Assembly (NCBI GenBank): GCA_013115135.1
Contig: JABANP010000358.1
Span: 1 to 54,742, forward strand
DNA: 54,742 bases
From: Perkinsus olseni
Lineage: Eukaryota > Perkinsozoa > Perkinsida > Perkinsidae
Direction: 5' to 3'
A model generated the notes under the pieces. It searched no databases, was not told where the DNA came from, and was given only the letters and a program-made list of their open reading frames with translations. The number at the start of each line of letters is the position of its first letter. Position 1 is the stretch's first letter. Of the stretch, positions 1-12,800 are shown one piece after another. The position numbers and the translations under genes are program-made.

Positions 1-2
1 AC

Positions 3-1880
3 AATCCGCCGACAGGGCCACTTGCTATAACTTCTGAAGACGGATCGACAGATACTATACATTGGCTAGGTTCGGTGGACGACTACAGCAAGCTCGTTGG
101 GGAGGGCGCCATTACTGCGCGATTCTATAACGCGCTGACGAATAGGAATCCTCTTTTTCAAAGGACGGTGAAGTTCGAGACCGAGTTCTACAAGAAAGAG
201 AGCGAGACTCTGTGGGACTTAGGTGGGGATGACCTTTTCACCGTCGACTTCGACACGCAAGTGCTGGACGATATTCTACGTCCGAAAACTGCTAGCCGAC
301 GTCGTGGTGTGTCTTTCTCCGAGAGCGCTCCCACCTCTCGAAATGCAGAGACATGGATAGCGGGGACCGGGTATCAGTACTCGTTGTTGGGTGACACTGT
401 GATCGTCAGTGTGCCAGACTTTGTGCCCGGTGGATTTGATTTCTTCTGGCCGGCTGTCGTGTACGAAAACTTCTCGGAAGTCCAAGACTTTGCTCGGAAG
501 AACAATGCGAGTCGTTTACTTTTCGACGTCTCTACTAATCGTGGTGGTTTTACTCAATCGACTTTTGCTCTACAGTGGTACGTCGTACCCAACGCCGACG
601 ACATTTGCTTTGACAATGTTAGGCACATGACGATCAACTGGCAATCTTGGGTATCGTCTTTCGGGGTTGACTACAACAAGACTATCGACAAGTTCTTCAA
701 TGAGAATCCTCGCCTGGTTGGTGACCCTGCCTTTATTCGCGAGAGATTCGAGCAACTCTACCTTCTCCTGAACTACGCCGATCAGCTTTTTTCTGACTCA
801 GAGACTACACAGGAGTCCCCTGTTGAGCGCGAGGAGGTGCCACGTCTAAAGAAGATAGAGAGGGCGATTCTGTCGCAAAGGTCTCCTGCTACGAGCTACT
901 CTCTTCAATATATTCCTGAAGGAAAGACACTTCCTGAACTCATCAACATTTCACGGTTCTCTACTAGCTCCACCCCATGGTTGGTACCTCTTCAACAACT
1001 CCGAGCTGATAGATCGCGCAACTCGCAGGCCTTTCAACTCTCCCCTCGCCCAGTTCACCGACCTTCAAACTCTCCCCTGGGGCACGCCTTCAAATTATTC
1101 TGCTAGGGGCGTGATCGGCTACTGCTATGATATCCTGGAGAAAACTATGCCGAGCATCGCGAAGCCGACCTACGACGCTAAGTATTGGACCGAGGTCGCC
1201 TTCGTGACTGATGGCAGCTGTGGTTCGGCCTGCTCTTCGTTCACGCAGACTCTGCAGCTTTCAGGTGCGGCAACAGCTTTCACTTTTGGTGGCTGGCTGA
1301 TCAGCCGATGGACGTTGCAGCAAGCAAGCAGCAGCAACCAAAAGCAGCAGCTGCTTTCGGTGGTGGAGACGTCCTAGACTATGATCTAACCTCCCCTGAG
1401 CTAAATATTGCTAGTCATCTTGGCTACTGGGCTACGTTCGGGGAATCTCAATGGTCCAAGATGCACGCGAACTCTTGGGTTAACAAGCCGATCCCCTTCC
1501 CTAACAGTGCGAGAGTTCGTTACACTTGGAATATCGACTTGCCTCTGCAACTGGGACCAGAAGCTCTCCCTCGCCAATTATACATCGTACCTCCGCACAA
1601 GCATTTGAATATGTGGGCTCGCGACCTCGAGGAAAGGGCAGCTATCCATAAGGAGATTGTTGGCATCAAGAACTGGACTCATTTCCTCCGAGGGTCAATC
1701 CTCAGTTCCCGGATCTTGGCTACTGCCCGGCCTACCGTTAGGGTAGTTGCTCCGTGTGGAGGCCTCAGAGAAATTTACGCGTTAAAGGTCTTTAAGTTGT
1801 TCACGAGGTTTCGAACCATTCTTTACTTCTGGGCCAGAAGTAATTTCATTCTCGCGTATCAGAGGTTGTGGTATCGGTAG
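3..1880 (+). CDS. S41-family peptidase-like protein, 5'-partial, with two frame breaks
   Basis: The frame is open from the first bases of the window, so the 5' end lies outside. Residues resembling the S41 (tail-specific/C-terminal processing protease) fold are visible: a strand-turn 'RLLFDVSTNRGG' near 510-550, and the nucleophile region 'TDGSCGSACSSF' near 1,208-1,245, where the Ser after Cys-Gly is the expected catalytic serine. The protein continues with a conserved-looking C-terminal part near 1,308-1,660. Two shifts interrupt it. Near 978-985 the frame moves by +1 (a single extra T in 'TGGTTGGTACC' would explain it). Near 1,290-1,300 it moves by -1 (one missing base before 'GCTGATCAGCCG'). 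No convincing GT-AG intron fits either point. It is an extracellular or vacuolar hydrolase by family analogy; substrate unknown. The true C-terminus after about 1,690 is unclear. Confidence 0.72.
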
Positions 1881-2491
1881 CATTCATAGCGTTAGGTACT
1901 TTTTCGTTGATTTCACTAGATTGGTGAATACTATGACTTATTGATCGGACTTTTCCAATCGCTAGGACGGCCTTTGTCGCTTCCTGCAAAGTGGCGGCAA
2001 TTATCTCTCCGGTGGAGGTTGCTCGTACCAAAGTAGTTGCGTTCACCTCTCCAGCGGTGGCTGCTCCTAGCAAAGTAGTTGCAATCATTTCTTCAGTGAT
2101 CAGTTCAATTTGGTCACCAAATTTTGGTGCCTCCGCCATGAGGTCAATGCCGAGTTGCTACTTTGCCTCCAGTAGGTGGCGATGTTGACTTACTCATCAC
2201 AGTTTTTTTCGCTGTATACGAGTTACAATAGGCTCGGTCTGTGTTGAGTTTTGCACAGTCTAGGAACTTATGTAACCTTTCGTACGGCAGAATGTCGGTC
2301 GCGTCGTCGGAAGTTCCCCGAGGTAGGAACAGGCGGTGTTTCCGTTGAGCCGCGAACATGGAGGAACCGCTGTGTGACCGCTTATACAGGAGTGGACTCG
2401 CTGGCTCATCGATAGTTGATAATAGCCCAACTTTGGTTTCCAAAGTGTGCTGCATGGCTTGTACTACAAGCCTTGTAGGCTGCAAGTTCAA
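1846..2491 (-). CDS. Hypothetical protein, probably two exons
   Basis: Two adjacent minus-strand open stretches look like one gene. The upstream part (a possible start Met at 2,359, or further up) gives a charged, non-repetitive segment including 'LFLPRGT' and 'DILPYERLHKFLDCAKLN'. It reaches a strong minus-strand GTAAGT donor at about 2,193. The downstream part (to a stop at 1,846) contains three imperfect 14-residue repeats of the form ATTLxxATxxGE. I do not recognise a family. The exact splice junction cannot be fixed because the phases do not match at the best acceptor. Antisense chance ORFs are a real alternative. Confidence 0.3.
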
Positions 2492-2495
2492 CTTG

Positions 2496-2538
2496 CCAAG
2501 TTGTAGTACAGCGCGTTACGCGCTGTACTACAACTTGG
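2496..2538. repeat. Perfect 20-bp hairpin with 3-nt loop
   Basis: Arms 2,496-2,515 and 2,519-2,538 are exact reverse complements around the loop TTA. The arms end in GCGCG, and related GCG-rich short palindromes follow up to about 2,600. Confidence 0.9.
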
Positions 2539-2673
2539 AAAATCGCGTGACGCGTTTTTCGGCGTTTACTGGCCCGTAACGCGCGTAACGCGCTTTTGTA
2601 ACGGTTACAAATTAGTGGTTGAAAAGGGGAAAAGAAAAGAACAGCAAGTTGTGAGCTTCTCGAGCTATGGCAC

Positions 2674-2698
2674 GGTCTAGAATGACTCATTCTAGACC
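2674..2698. repeat. Perfect 12-bp hairpin with 1-nt loop
   Basis: Arms 2,674-2,685 and 2,687-2,698 are exact reverse complements, separated only by C2686. It directly abuts the next hairpin. Confidence 0.9.
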
Positions 2699-2729
2699 AT
2701 GAGAATCTCATTCTGAATGAGATTCTCAT
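2699..2729. repeat. Perfect 15-bp hairpin with 1-nt loop
   Basis: Arms 2,699-2,713 and 2,715-2,729 are exact reverse complements around T2714. It stacks on the previous hairpin with no spacer. Confidence 0.9.
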
Positions 2730-2740
2730 TATGAGAAAGG

Positions 2741-2977
2741 ATGATTCTGCGACGAGAGAACCAAATTCCCCACTTGAAAATGACTGAGCGGCAAGAGGGA
2801 GAAGTTAGAAAGACTACTTCGTACAGTAATCCTTACATCACCATAGAAGGGAAGCAACACGAAAACGGGAAAGCACTGCCGGAGGAGCTGAGCAAGCAAC
2901 TCAGCAACGTCTACAACATTGAGCTGAAGCTTCTCTACTCATCAAAGCGAGAGGAGCTAGCTGAGTATCAGCCATGA
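2741..2977 (+). CDS. Small hypothetical protein (78 residues)
   Basis: An ATG-initiated open frame of charged, non-repetitive composition starts 11 bases after the stacked hairpins. No family, signal peptide or membrane segment is recognisable. A chance ORF or an exon of an unknown gene is equally possible. Confidence 0.2.
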   Translation: MILRRENQIPHLKMTERQEGEVRKTTSYSNPYITIEGKQHENGKALPEELSKQLSNVYNIELKLLYSSKREELAEYQP

Positions 2978-3370
2978 GCAGTGTCCCTCTAAGTGTAGTT
3001 AGTGCGGCTTCGCGTAAGTCAACAACAGCCTTTTTCCCGTCGTTCATTCAAATTCAGCTCCTGAATGATTCCTGTACTCAGTTAAAGGTGTCGTACGTGC
3101 CACGCAACTCTTTCCGAGGTAAGCAGCTCGACGGCAGGACACAGACTGTGTCCTTCCTTCAGACTGGGCACTGTGCTGGCCCCAAGAGCAGTACATTTCT
3201 GGCGCAGAGAAGGAATGGTAAGAGGAATGACGACGGAGATGGAGATGGACGTAGATGCACGTAGATGGAGGAGGAAATCGACGACTTCCTTGGAAGGCGG
3301 AAACCGACAGGGCAACCTGGTCTCGGAACTGTAACCCAAGGCAGCCCGGAATCGGGGGAATAAGGGCAGT

Positions 3371-3639
3371 CCTTGGATTTTGTACCATTCTCCCTGGATT
3401 TTGTACCATTCTCCTTGGATTTTGTACCATTCTCCTTGGATTTTCTACCATTCTCCTTGGATTTTGGAACATTCTCCTTGGATTTTGTACCATTCTCCTT
3501 GGATTTTCTCCCGTTCTCCTTGGATTTCCTACCATTCTCCTTGGATTTTGGACCATTCTCCTTGGATTTTGTACCATTCTCCTTGGATTTTGTACCATTC
3601 TCCTTGGATTTTGTACCATTCTCCTTGGATTTTGTACTT
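3371..3639. repeat. 21-bp minisatellite, about 13 units
   Basis: Unit consensus is CATTCTCCTTGGATTTTGTAC. Copies differ mostly in the last five bases (GTAC, CTAC, GGAC, CTCC). The period is a multiple of three and lacks stops, so several frames on both strands stay open through it. These are not evidence of a protein. Confidence 0.9.
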
Positions 3640-3806
3640 TTACCTAGTATTACGCAACGCCTTTGTTCAGATGACGAGCGGTTTCGGGCGAGCGCTAAAC
3701 ACACAGCGCAGTTTGAGCTTGCCCTCATCCGTCTCCTCCCGCCACCGACTGCGGGAATTAACTAAGTTGTAATAACTCTTCGTGTGACCAGTCAGCCTGA
3801 TACTCA

Positions 3807-6800
3807 ATGGCCGACTCTAGCGACCCCCCAGAGGCCCCCAATGTTGATGATGATGTGATCTGCAGTAGCTGGTCTGAAGGCTGTGATAACAATAATAACG
3901 ATTCAGCAGACGGTCAGGCACCCATCGCGATAGATCAACCGGTGGGATTAGACTCTGGGGAATTCATCCTTTCTTGGCGACCATCGCGATTTACTCCTGA
4001 GCGAGCATTACCATTTGGAATTCAATGGAATGCTGATCAAGCTTTGGAGCGTGTGTGACTGCGAAAACGGATGAGCTGATAAACTGGCATAAAATAGCAG
4101 CTCACGAGTTCAGAGTAGAGCTAGCTGCAGTAGTAGCGCCCTTCAAAACGTCCTCCGTCGCTGGCTGTCCTCGACTATCCATCACGACTGTTGATTTATG
4201 CGGCTGCATGTCGGCGAAGCGTTCGAGACTTCCGAACTTTCGTGTGAAAATACATCGGGCCAGCCCGGGGCTGGCGACCTGATGTGGAATCTTGCTGCGG
4301 TTGTTCAGTATTAAGCAAAGCTAGTTGCGGTGAGTGGTCTGTTTACGAACTGTGACACCGCTTAGAGTTTCAGGGAACTTAAGGTGGAACTTGAAGTCCA
4401 TCTGGAGAGAATTTTTACTGGCCGGTGGTGATCTCCTTTCGTCATTCACAGATTCGGTTCGCGGAACAGTCGCTTGTACTGAATATCGTACTCACCGGTG
4501 AATCTATGCGGCTTCGTGATTGGAAACTAGATTCAACGCAGGTTCTCACGGAGGCTTCCAATCCACCGGCAGTACAACAACCGCAGCCACAGACGATCGT
4601 GGTGGTGAGTGGCCTACCAGCAGTCAGCCCTGGCTCAAGTAGCTCCTATCAACGTCTCTCCAACGGTAAGAGTGAGAGGGACCGACCAAGCTGCCCCAGC
4701 GGAAAGTTTCGTCGTGCGGAGTCGGTATTTTACTCCTAGTAGCTGCGCCAGACGCGGGCAGGAAGAAAGCACCTGCAGTCCTGTTAGTATTACTGCTGGA
4801 ATGTGCTTTAGAGTAACTGCCACTTCGGGGACGATCAGTCTGGTAGTTCGCCCTCGCTGTGGGGCGCTACTGAGAACTGGCAGAAGTAGAAGATGGCTTC
4901 GTATCCGCGTACTGATGTGTCAAGCAGAATGGAAAAGCCCCTGTCGGACGCGTTGATGTGTTTGCTTTCGGCAGGTGTATGCGGCGTCGCCACCCGTCGA
5001 GAACTGCAAGGAAGTGACTCGGGCAGACGCTGCTGTTGCGAAACGCCATCTGATGGTGTAAGAATGTTGATGGTCTTAGTCTTGTGCGACATGTTTTGCG
5101 AAATTTATGGTATGTGATTCTCCACAAACTCTGTCGTGGCTACGAATTGCCGAGTGGGCTTAATAGAACCAAAAATTAACGCGCTAAATGAATTTCTCTT
5201 GGAGGCAATCCCCTTCCGCGCTTTCGAGACATTGGTAAGAGCAAATAAGATTGTGATGTGGTGATGGTTCGCACTTGCGGGTTTCAGAACGTCTTGCACC
5301 AGTAGAGATCGAGAGACAGACTCATATGCTTGGCGGTCGATTTGGAAGACATCCAGGACTGAGATGGTGAGGAAGATCCCTCTCCGTGAACCATTGGAAG
5401 CATTCTTCATTCTCCTTGTGACCGTGAGAATAGTAGTCTAATCAAGCTTTATGTAACTTAGCCGTTATTCGACTATCATACCAGGCACTCCACGAACTTC
5501 CTCATACCACATTTTTCGTAACTCATCGGCAACCAGTACACCTCGCGTTTTCTTCAGGGAGAGTTCGGCGTCGGTATTCAGCTCTACTTCGACTTTCTTC
5601 TCTACCTCGGAGTAGTCCTGCTGGTAAGCGAGCCCAGTCGTGGTAAAATCTGCTAATTCCCCTTCGCAGGTGATGGCCTTCATGGCAACTCCCCTCCTTC
5701 ACAAGGCGGCTCAAGGCGACCTTGCAGGCGTGGGTGCAAATGTGATGGTCAGAACTTCCATCGGGAATATCGGGGAGTGCGGAAAGTTTGGCGAGCTCTG
5801 CACTGATGTTACTTACGTGAGAGTCTCGGCGGAGGTTCTTCGAGTCAGTGATGGCGATTGCAGGTGCCGTATCGAAGGTTGAACCCGGGGTCAGATGTGT
5901 TGCTGAGAGAGCGAACTCCGTTGTACGGTGGACTGGATGCAAGTAGTGGCGTGGGGAGGATTTTGTGGCGCGCGGTAATTTTATGCTACTTTCTCAGCTG
6001 CAATGGTTGTGCTGCTATCTTTCGCATTGGTTTTCTACGCGATACACATCAAGCGAGTTGTGAGGGTAGGCGAATCGGACCGCACTGTGTTGGAGCTGCT
6101 CTGCCTAGCAACAAGATGAAGATAATATCACTCCGAGCGACTTTTCTGTGCACGTTATGGGGTTGCCTAGAAGGCTAGGGACCACTCCGGAAGAGCATCA
6201 TCAGTACGTCGCTCGACTGAAGGAACATTTTGAACGGTAGGCTGAAGTGGGCGATTTTTGGTACGAAAATTATTGGAAAAATCGCTGCCCAGTAGCACAG
6301 TGTTGGTCCGTATTTTACTCTGAAGCAGCGCGCATTTCGGCATCAATCTATGCTCTTTTTAATTGAGCTCCGCCTTGCTGTCATGCCGGGCGTCGTTTGC
6401 GGAATTATCATCATGAGGAGGAGAAGGGCTTTTTCGCTTCTCTCATTTGAGACTGAACTGTGTGGAAAGCGTTTGTACTGCAGCTAGGAACTAACGTACT
6501 GCGATCCTTGAGAATCCTGAAACTTGATCTCGCATAACTGGGTCTCGCCTGTTTGTCGCCTCAGGCTGATTGAGGATATGCCGGCGGAAGATGGGGAGAG
6601 AGATCCGGATCAACCCATTGTCTGTGAGGTGGCTTTGGCGCGCGATTATGGAGGAGCAGTTCGCAACTTCCTGGGACAGGTAGAATCTTTCGAGTTTCGA
6701 ATCTTTGAATTTGTCAGCATCTCGCGAATAATAAGTCTCGTGGAGAGAATTCTACTGCACCGTCGCCGTATCCGTTTCTCGTGTTGCGTAGTCATTCGAT

Positions 6801-9800
6801 GTTGGATCAGACTCACCGGTTGTGCGAGCGCCACGCGGGCTAATCATTTATTCAGTACCAGCATCACGCTGATAACGATTTGATCAGCGTGATTCAATGT
6901 GATCGCATTTCTCTGATACGCGTAGGGAAATTTTCGTCGTGGCATTCAGCTTTTCCCCCCATCTGGAGTTCCTGGCCGCGCCACGGCTTGCTGTTCCGAC
7001 TGTTTGGTAGACTGTCAATACTGTTCAACAAGCGGTTAGCTGTTGGATTTGAACACAACTTCATTCATGACCTTGGATTATTCCCGCCCTTGTCAGGGTA
7101 AATTGTATGTCCGGAAGCACGAGATGGCGGCTCAAGTCACTGCGCTCTATGCGGAAGGAAAAACGGTAAGGCGTTCTCTCAAGAGATTTTTTGGATGAGA
7201 ACGGTTCGCGATGGTCGTCACGCTCGTCGGTTGAGGATGGGGGGAGTGAGAGTTTCACAATTTCGTTGTGGTCGGCATTGTAGCATAAAATACCGGTGGG
7301 TTGGTCTCATGGTGAGTTTGTCGTGCAACTTTCGAATGTTTTTTTGTCAGGAAAAAGCGCGAAAATTGGAGAAAAAAGTTGCGGCTATTGACATTGAGGT
7401 GGAGAAACTTGGTGAGAACGTCAAGTCACAGAAGGACAAGCTGGACTCGGATCGGGACGTGAGCTGCTGATCACTGCGTTTGCGGCGAGGTGTTCTTGAA
7501 CAGGTTTGCCAAGCGCATGTTATCTTTAATGAAGAGGCCTACAAGAAGTTCATCCTGCATCGATATAGGTTTTCTGGCTCGTGGCTGTGGCGACTGGTAA
7601 GCTCACTCTGGGGGGAGGGACGAGGAGTGTGGTATTAGTGGAATACTATACCATTGAGAAGCCTATTTGGAGGATAAGGCCGTTGCCTATATGGAGGCCG
7701 GCCCTATCCGCCAATTTGCTGATGTCTCAACAACAACTCGCTAATGTGATGATATCATCCTCGACCCCCATATAGGCTACGGCAACGGCCCTATCCGCCA
7801 ATTTGCTGATGTCTCAACAACAACAACAACTCGCTAATGTGATGATATCATCCTCGACCCCCATATAGGCTACGGCAACGGCCCTATCCGCCAATTTGCT
7901 GATGTCTCAACAACAACAACAACTCGCTAATGTGATGATATCATCCTCGACCCCCATATAGGCTACGGCAACGGCCCTATCCGCCAATTTGCTGATGTCT
8001 CAACAACAACAACAACTCGCTAATGTGATGATATCATCCTCGACCCCCATATAGGCTACGGCAACGGCCCTATCCGCCAATTTGCTGATGTCTCAACAAC
8101 AACAACAACTCGCTAATGTGATGATATCATCCTCGACCCCCATATAGGTTACGGCAACGGCCCTATCCGCCAATTTGCTGATGTCTCAACAACAACAACA
8201 ACTCGCTAATGTGATGATATCATCCTCGACCCCCATATAGGCTACGGCAACGGCCCTATCCGCCAATTTGCTGATGTCTCAACAACAACAACAACTCGCT
8301 AATGTGATGATATCATCCTCGACCCCCATATAGGCTACGGCAACGGCCCTATCCGCCAATTTGCTGATGTCTCAACAACAACAACTCGCTAATGTGATGA
8401 TATCATCCTCGACCCCCATATAGGCTACGGCAACGGCCCTATCCGCCAATTTGCTGATGTCTCAACAACAACAACAACAACTCGCTAATGTGATGATATC
8501 ATCCTCGACCCCCATATAGGCTACGGCAACGGCCCTATCCGCCAATTTGCTGATGTCTCAACAACAACAACAACAACTCGCTAATGTGATGATATCATCC
8601 TCGACCCCCATATAGGCTACGGCAACGGCCCTATCCGCCAATTTGCTGATGTCTCAACAACAACAACAACTCGCTAATGTGATGATATCATCCTCGACCC
8701 CCATATAGGCTACGGCAACGGCCCTATCCTCCGAATAGGCTCCTGAATGGTGTAGTAATTGTAATACTAATAGTTTTCGGCAGTGGTATTGGAATTGCGG
8801 ACTTATAGATTTTCAGATCTTTCGCTTTTTTGAGACGGTCGTTGGAGTCGGCATCTAAGTGGTATCTTTTTTCTCTCCGTGGAAAGCCCCTCGCGTGTGA
8901 TGGCTTCTTTCTCAGTGCCAATCCCGAGTTCTCCGTTTCGAAGGCCGTGCGTTGGTGGTGAAGCAAGCGTTTGAACCGAGCAACATCTACTGCGAAAATC
9001 TCGACTTCGATCCTCGGAGCGCGACCAGGCGGAGAGCCTTCACATGTTGTATCAGCTTCTTCCTTCTTGTTATTTCGTGCATACTGTTGGTGATTGCCAA
9101 AAGTAAGTCGGCCACGACGATGGAATCTTTCGAGTATCTGAGGTTGAAGCGTGATGGCTGCAGGGGAGGTCGCGCTACTTCTCAGTCGCTGGAATACCTC
9201 GAGAAGCGGCGCCGGTTGGCAATAAAGATATTTGGATCATCGGAAACTACAGCCGGCCAGAGGGCGATGGGTGTTTCGAGATCTGCGACATACAGATGTT
9301 CGCTGATGATGATTGCCAAGATAACCTCTTCGGCTCGATAGGCGTGGCGAAGGTAGGTCGGAGTTGCGCTTGGAGTGGTATTGAACGACCTGCGGGGTGT
9401 TCGATCACTGTGATGGATACGCCAGGAGCCCCTCCCATGGAGGCCAAAGGCATGTCCACATGATTTTCTCTCGCTCTATGGTTGTGGTGGCGGAATATCT
9501 TAGCTTGAAGCTAGGAAGATACGAATTCCGACACGACGCCATCAATTAGTAGAGTTAGCATGTCTCTTTGTATACTAAGAAAGGCGGAAGCGACCAGCGT
9601 CTTTCTACTCAGGTGTTTGATTCCACTGGCGAGATCAAGGTGATGAATCCGTTGACGCATGAGGCTGTCGACGGCGTGGGGTTCAATAGACTAACCAACA
9701 CTGTTAACAACCTCTCGGTGTGCAGTAGTGCAACATGGACGCCGAAGACATGTAAGGGTGCCGGGCGGTGATCATTTGGGAGGAACGAAAAAGTTGGTAT

Positions 9801-12800
9801 GAACTTAAATTCAGCACGAAAACAAATAGTATCTGAGCTTTAGTCATGAGCTGAATGAAAAGTTCAATCTCCTCATTTTCCTGACCGCCCTTAAAGTCGT
9901 TTGGCATCACTGAGTTTTTTTCTGTGGCTCAGGCGTTGAACCTGAGGAGCGCAGTGAGGGCAGAAGGCGTCGTCTGTCCCCGGGGTCTGACGGGCTAAGA
10001 CGACGACCGTTGCCGAGGTCCTTGCGCCGAGAGGGTAGGCGGAATCAGGAGACGGTGAAGGAAGATACATTGCAGCCGCTACTACTAGAGGAGGCGTTGA
10101 CTCGCCCCCTGGGGGAGAAGTTAGAATCAACTCCCCCGTTTGATGGAACTTACGATCATCCGCCTCCTCCGACGGGCGAATATTACGACTCGCCACCGCC
10201 CGCGGCGGGCGAGTACCACGACTCGCCTTCTCCAAAGGGCGAACACTACGACTCGCCACCCCCGACGGGCGAACATTACGACTCGCCGCCCCCGACGGGC
10301 GAACATTACGACTCGCCGCCCCCGACGGGCGAGTATTATGACTCACCGCGGCCTCCAACGGGCGAGTATCAGGAGACGCTGCCACCGCCCCCGACGGTTA
10401 ATTTTTACAGTACCCCCAGGCCCTACCCGGGGGGAACGCCCCCGCCTCCCCCTCCTCCCGGCGATACCACATACACCACTGCGCTGCCGCCCTCCTGGCC
10501 GAGTTCGGACACGCCCTGGACTGGCGGGACGGGAGAGGAGTTTATTGCTAAGCATATTGTCGTCAAACTGCGAGGCCACATCGATGAGGGGGTCGTCCGG
10601 GACGCCATCAGGCGAGGTTTGGGCCCCTACCTTCACCTCATGACAGACACTGCTTCCGAGGAAGAGCAACCCGCCGGGATGGAGCCTCTCGAGATGGATG
10701 TGTCAGCTTGTGACGAGAAAAGTCTTGTTGGTTCACTGGCAAGCCTGAGTGGCAACGCCCCTACGGACAGGTTTACGGAAATTAAGATCGTTGGTTGCGG
10801 CCCGGCGGAGGTGATTGACTGCGCGGAGAGGCAGCTTAAGCTAGCCAGCGAAGCCGTCCGGGCTTCCCCGGGGCTCTTTGGGGGCATCGAGGAGGTCGTC
10901 GGGGAGGGCGGCGTTATGGAAGGCTGTCCGACCATGCACGACGTCAAGGAACCTTACCCGGAGGAGCACGGTGATATGCCCTACCCCGGGGAGCCGACCT
11001 ATCCGATGCCTGGTTTCAACGGTACTCATTATCCTGAGGACTATTCCGCCCAGCAGCCGATGAACCTTGCTTTCTCGCTACAGGGCGAGATGGACCAGCT
11101 AGGCATCCGAAGGGTCCTTGAGAGGGTCTTCGGTCCGCACGCCCACATGGAGACCAAGTACACTTCTGGTGAGCCCCCGGAAGAGATGATGAAGGAAGAG
11201 GTGGCGTCACATGAGCCACTGATGGACTTGAGTAACTTTCAGTGTGAAGGGAAAGAGTTGCTGGAATCCCTCAGAGAGCTGGGGTCTCCGACAGACGCCG
11301 CTGCTTACAAGCCTGCGGATGTCCGCATTACTGTGTGCGGCCCAGAGGTTGTTATGAAATGCATCAGCGAGCAATTGAAAATCGCAAGCGATGGTTTGCG
11401 AGGAGAGGGCGGCATTAACAGCCTGACTGTTGAGTCGCCACTGACTGAGGGCTGCCATTGGGATACTCCATTACTCTGGAGTATTCATCTGGGCCCGGCC
11501 ATGGCTCGGGCGACATGGAGTATCCGAGTATGGACATGAGACATGTCGAGTTCGAGCTTGAAGGGTATATGGATCAGGCTGCTGTGAAGCGCGCCTCCGA
11601 CCTGGGGCTTGGTCCGGCCGTGTGGATGCATGCTGTCGCTGTCGAGGGTCACCTTGAAGATATCCGTGGTAGCGAGGGGGGTCCACTCTCGCCTGAGGGA
11701 GAAGCTGCTCCTACGGAGTGTACTGCAGAGTCTCTGAGCCGTGCTTTGGAAGGGCTGGATCGCGGCAGTGAGGATGACTTCAAAGCAACTCACACGAGGC
11801 TGCACATGAGAGTAGTGGCCTGTGTGGCGGCGGAGGAAGTGGACTGCCTTGTGGACCGCCTTCGTCGCGCTGCGGATCTTCTGGGCGAGTCTGGTGGGAG
11901 CCTGTACGGTGGCATTGCTAGAATGAACGTCAGTGAGGGCGTTCGGGACGGGTGTCCGGGCGGTGCTCCCGAGGGCGGATACGAAGACTTCCCAGGGTGG
12001 CCCGAGGGTGTGATGAGCCAGAAGTTCGTGGTCAGGGGTAACATGGATGAAGAGGCTATTGCTGGGGCCTTCGAGGGGGCTATAGGACACTTTGCGAGGA
12101 TGAGAAGCTCGCTAATGGGGGGCGGGCGCCGTCGCTTGATTGGTGACACTGAAAATTTCCAGTGTGACGAGAACGCGTTACAGAACGCACTCATGAATCT
12201 TGCTATCATCACAAAGAGCGAGGCAGAGGCTCGCTGGCCTCACATGGAGTATGAAGTGGTGGTGTGCTCCATGTGGAGCGACTGTGCGGCGAAGCAGCTG
12301 GAGCGAGCGGCTGCCATGCTTCGGGACTCGTCAAAGGTGAACCTGTACGCGGGTCTCGAGAGCATTGATATTGCTGGGCCGCCGGAGGAGGGCTGCCCTC
12401 ACGAGGATGATGGTGGGTATCATGCAGGAGATGGGGATCACTATCCGGATTTCACTGGGGACAGCAGCAGCGTCAGGATGGTCGTTCTTGGGTCCTGGGA
12501 TGAAGAAGTGATAAAGAACCTCCTGCACAAGGCCTTCGGTGAAGATGTTTTCATGGATGCTCATCTTTTGTCGGCGGGCGATGGGACCGCGGTTCCCAGC
12601 CCAGAGGGCAGCTCGCCCGATGGTGGGACTGTTGACGGGCAGTGTGACCAGAGCGCTCTGGCCGATCTCCTACAAGCTCTTCCTATGAGCGCTGGGGAGG
12701 CAGGCGAGCGCAAGAAAGCCGAAGTCACGATTTGTGGCGGTAAAGCGAGAATCACATGCATAAGGCAAATGCTCGTCCGCGTGCATGAGCTGACTGCGAG

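Noticed and set aside
3044..3772. Several overlapping 130-190-residue open frames on both strands (repeats like KENGTKS or ILLGFCT)
   Set aside because: They exist only because a 21-bp minisatellite has a period divisible by three and no stop codons; no start context or non-repeat domain supports them.
7701..8720. CRISPR-like array of regular repeats
   Set aside because: Units are contiguous with no variable spacers, the host is eukaryotic and no cas genes occur; it is a tandem repeat inside an inverted-repeat element.
10140..10669. Alternative frames over the Pro-rich segment (Arg-rich 167-residue plus-strand and 108-residue minus-strand frames)
   Set aside because: Shadows of the repeated GEYYDSPPPT coding region; the chosen frame continues into the conserved repeats.
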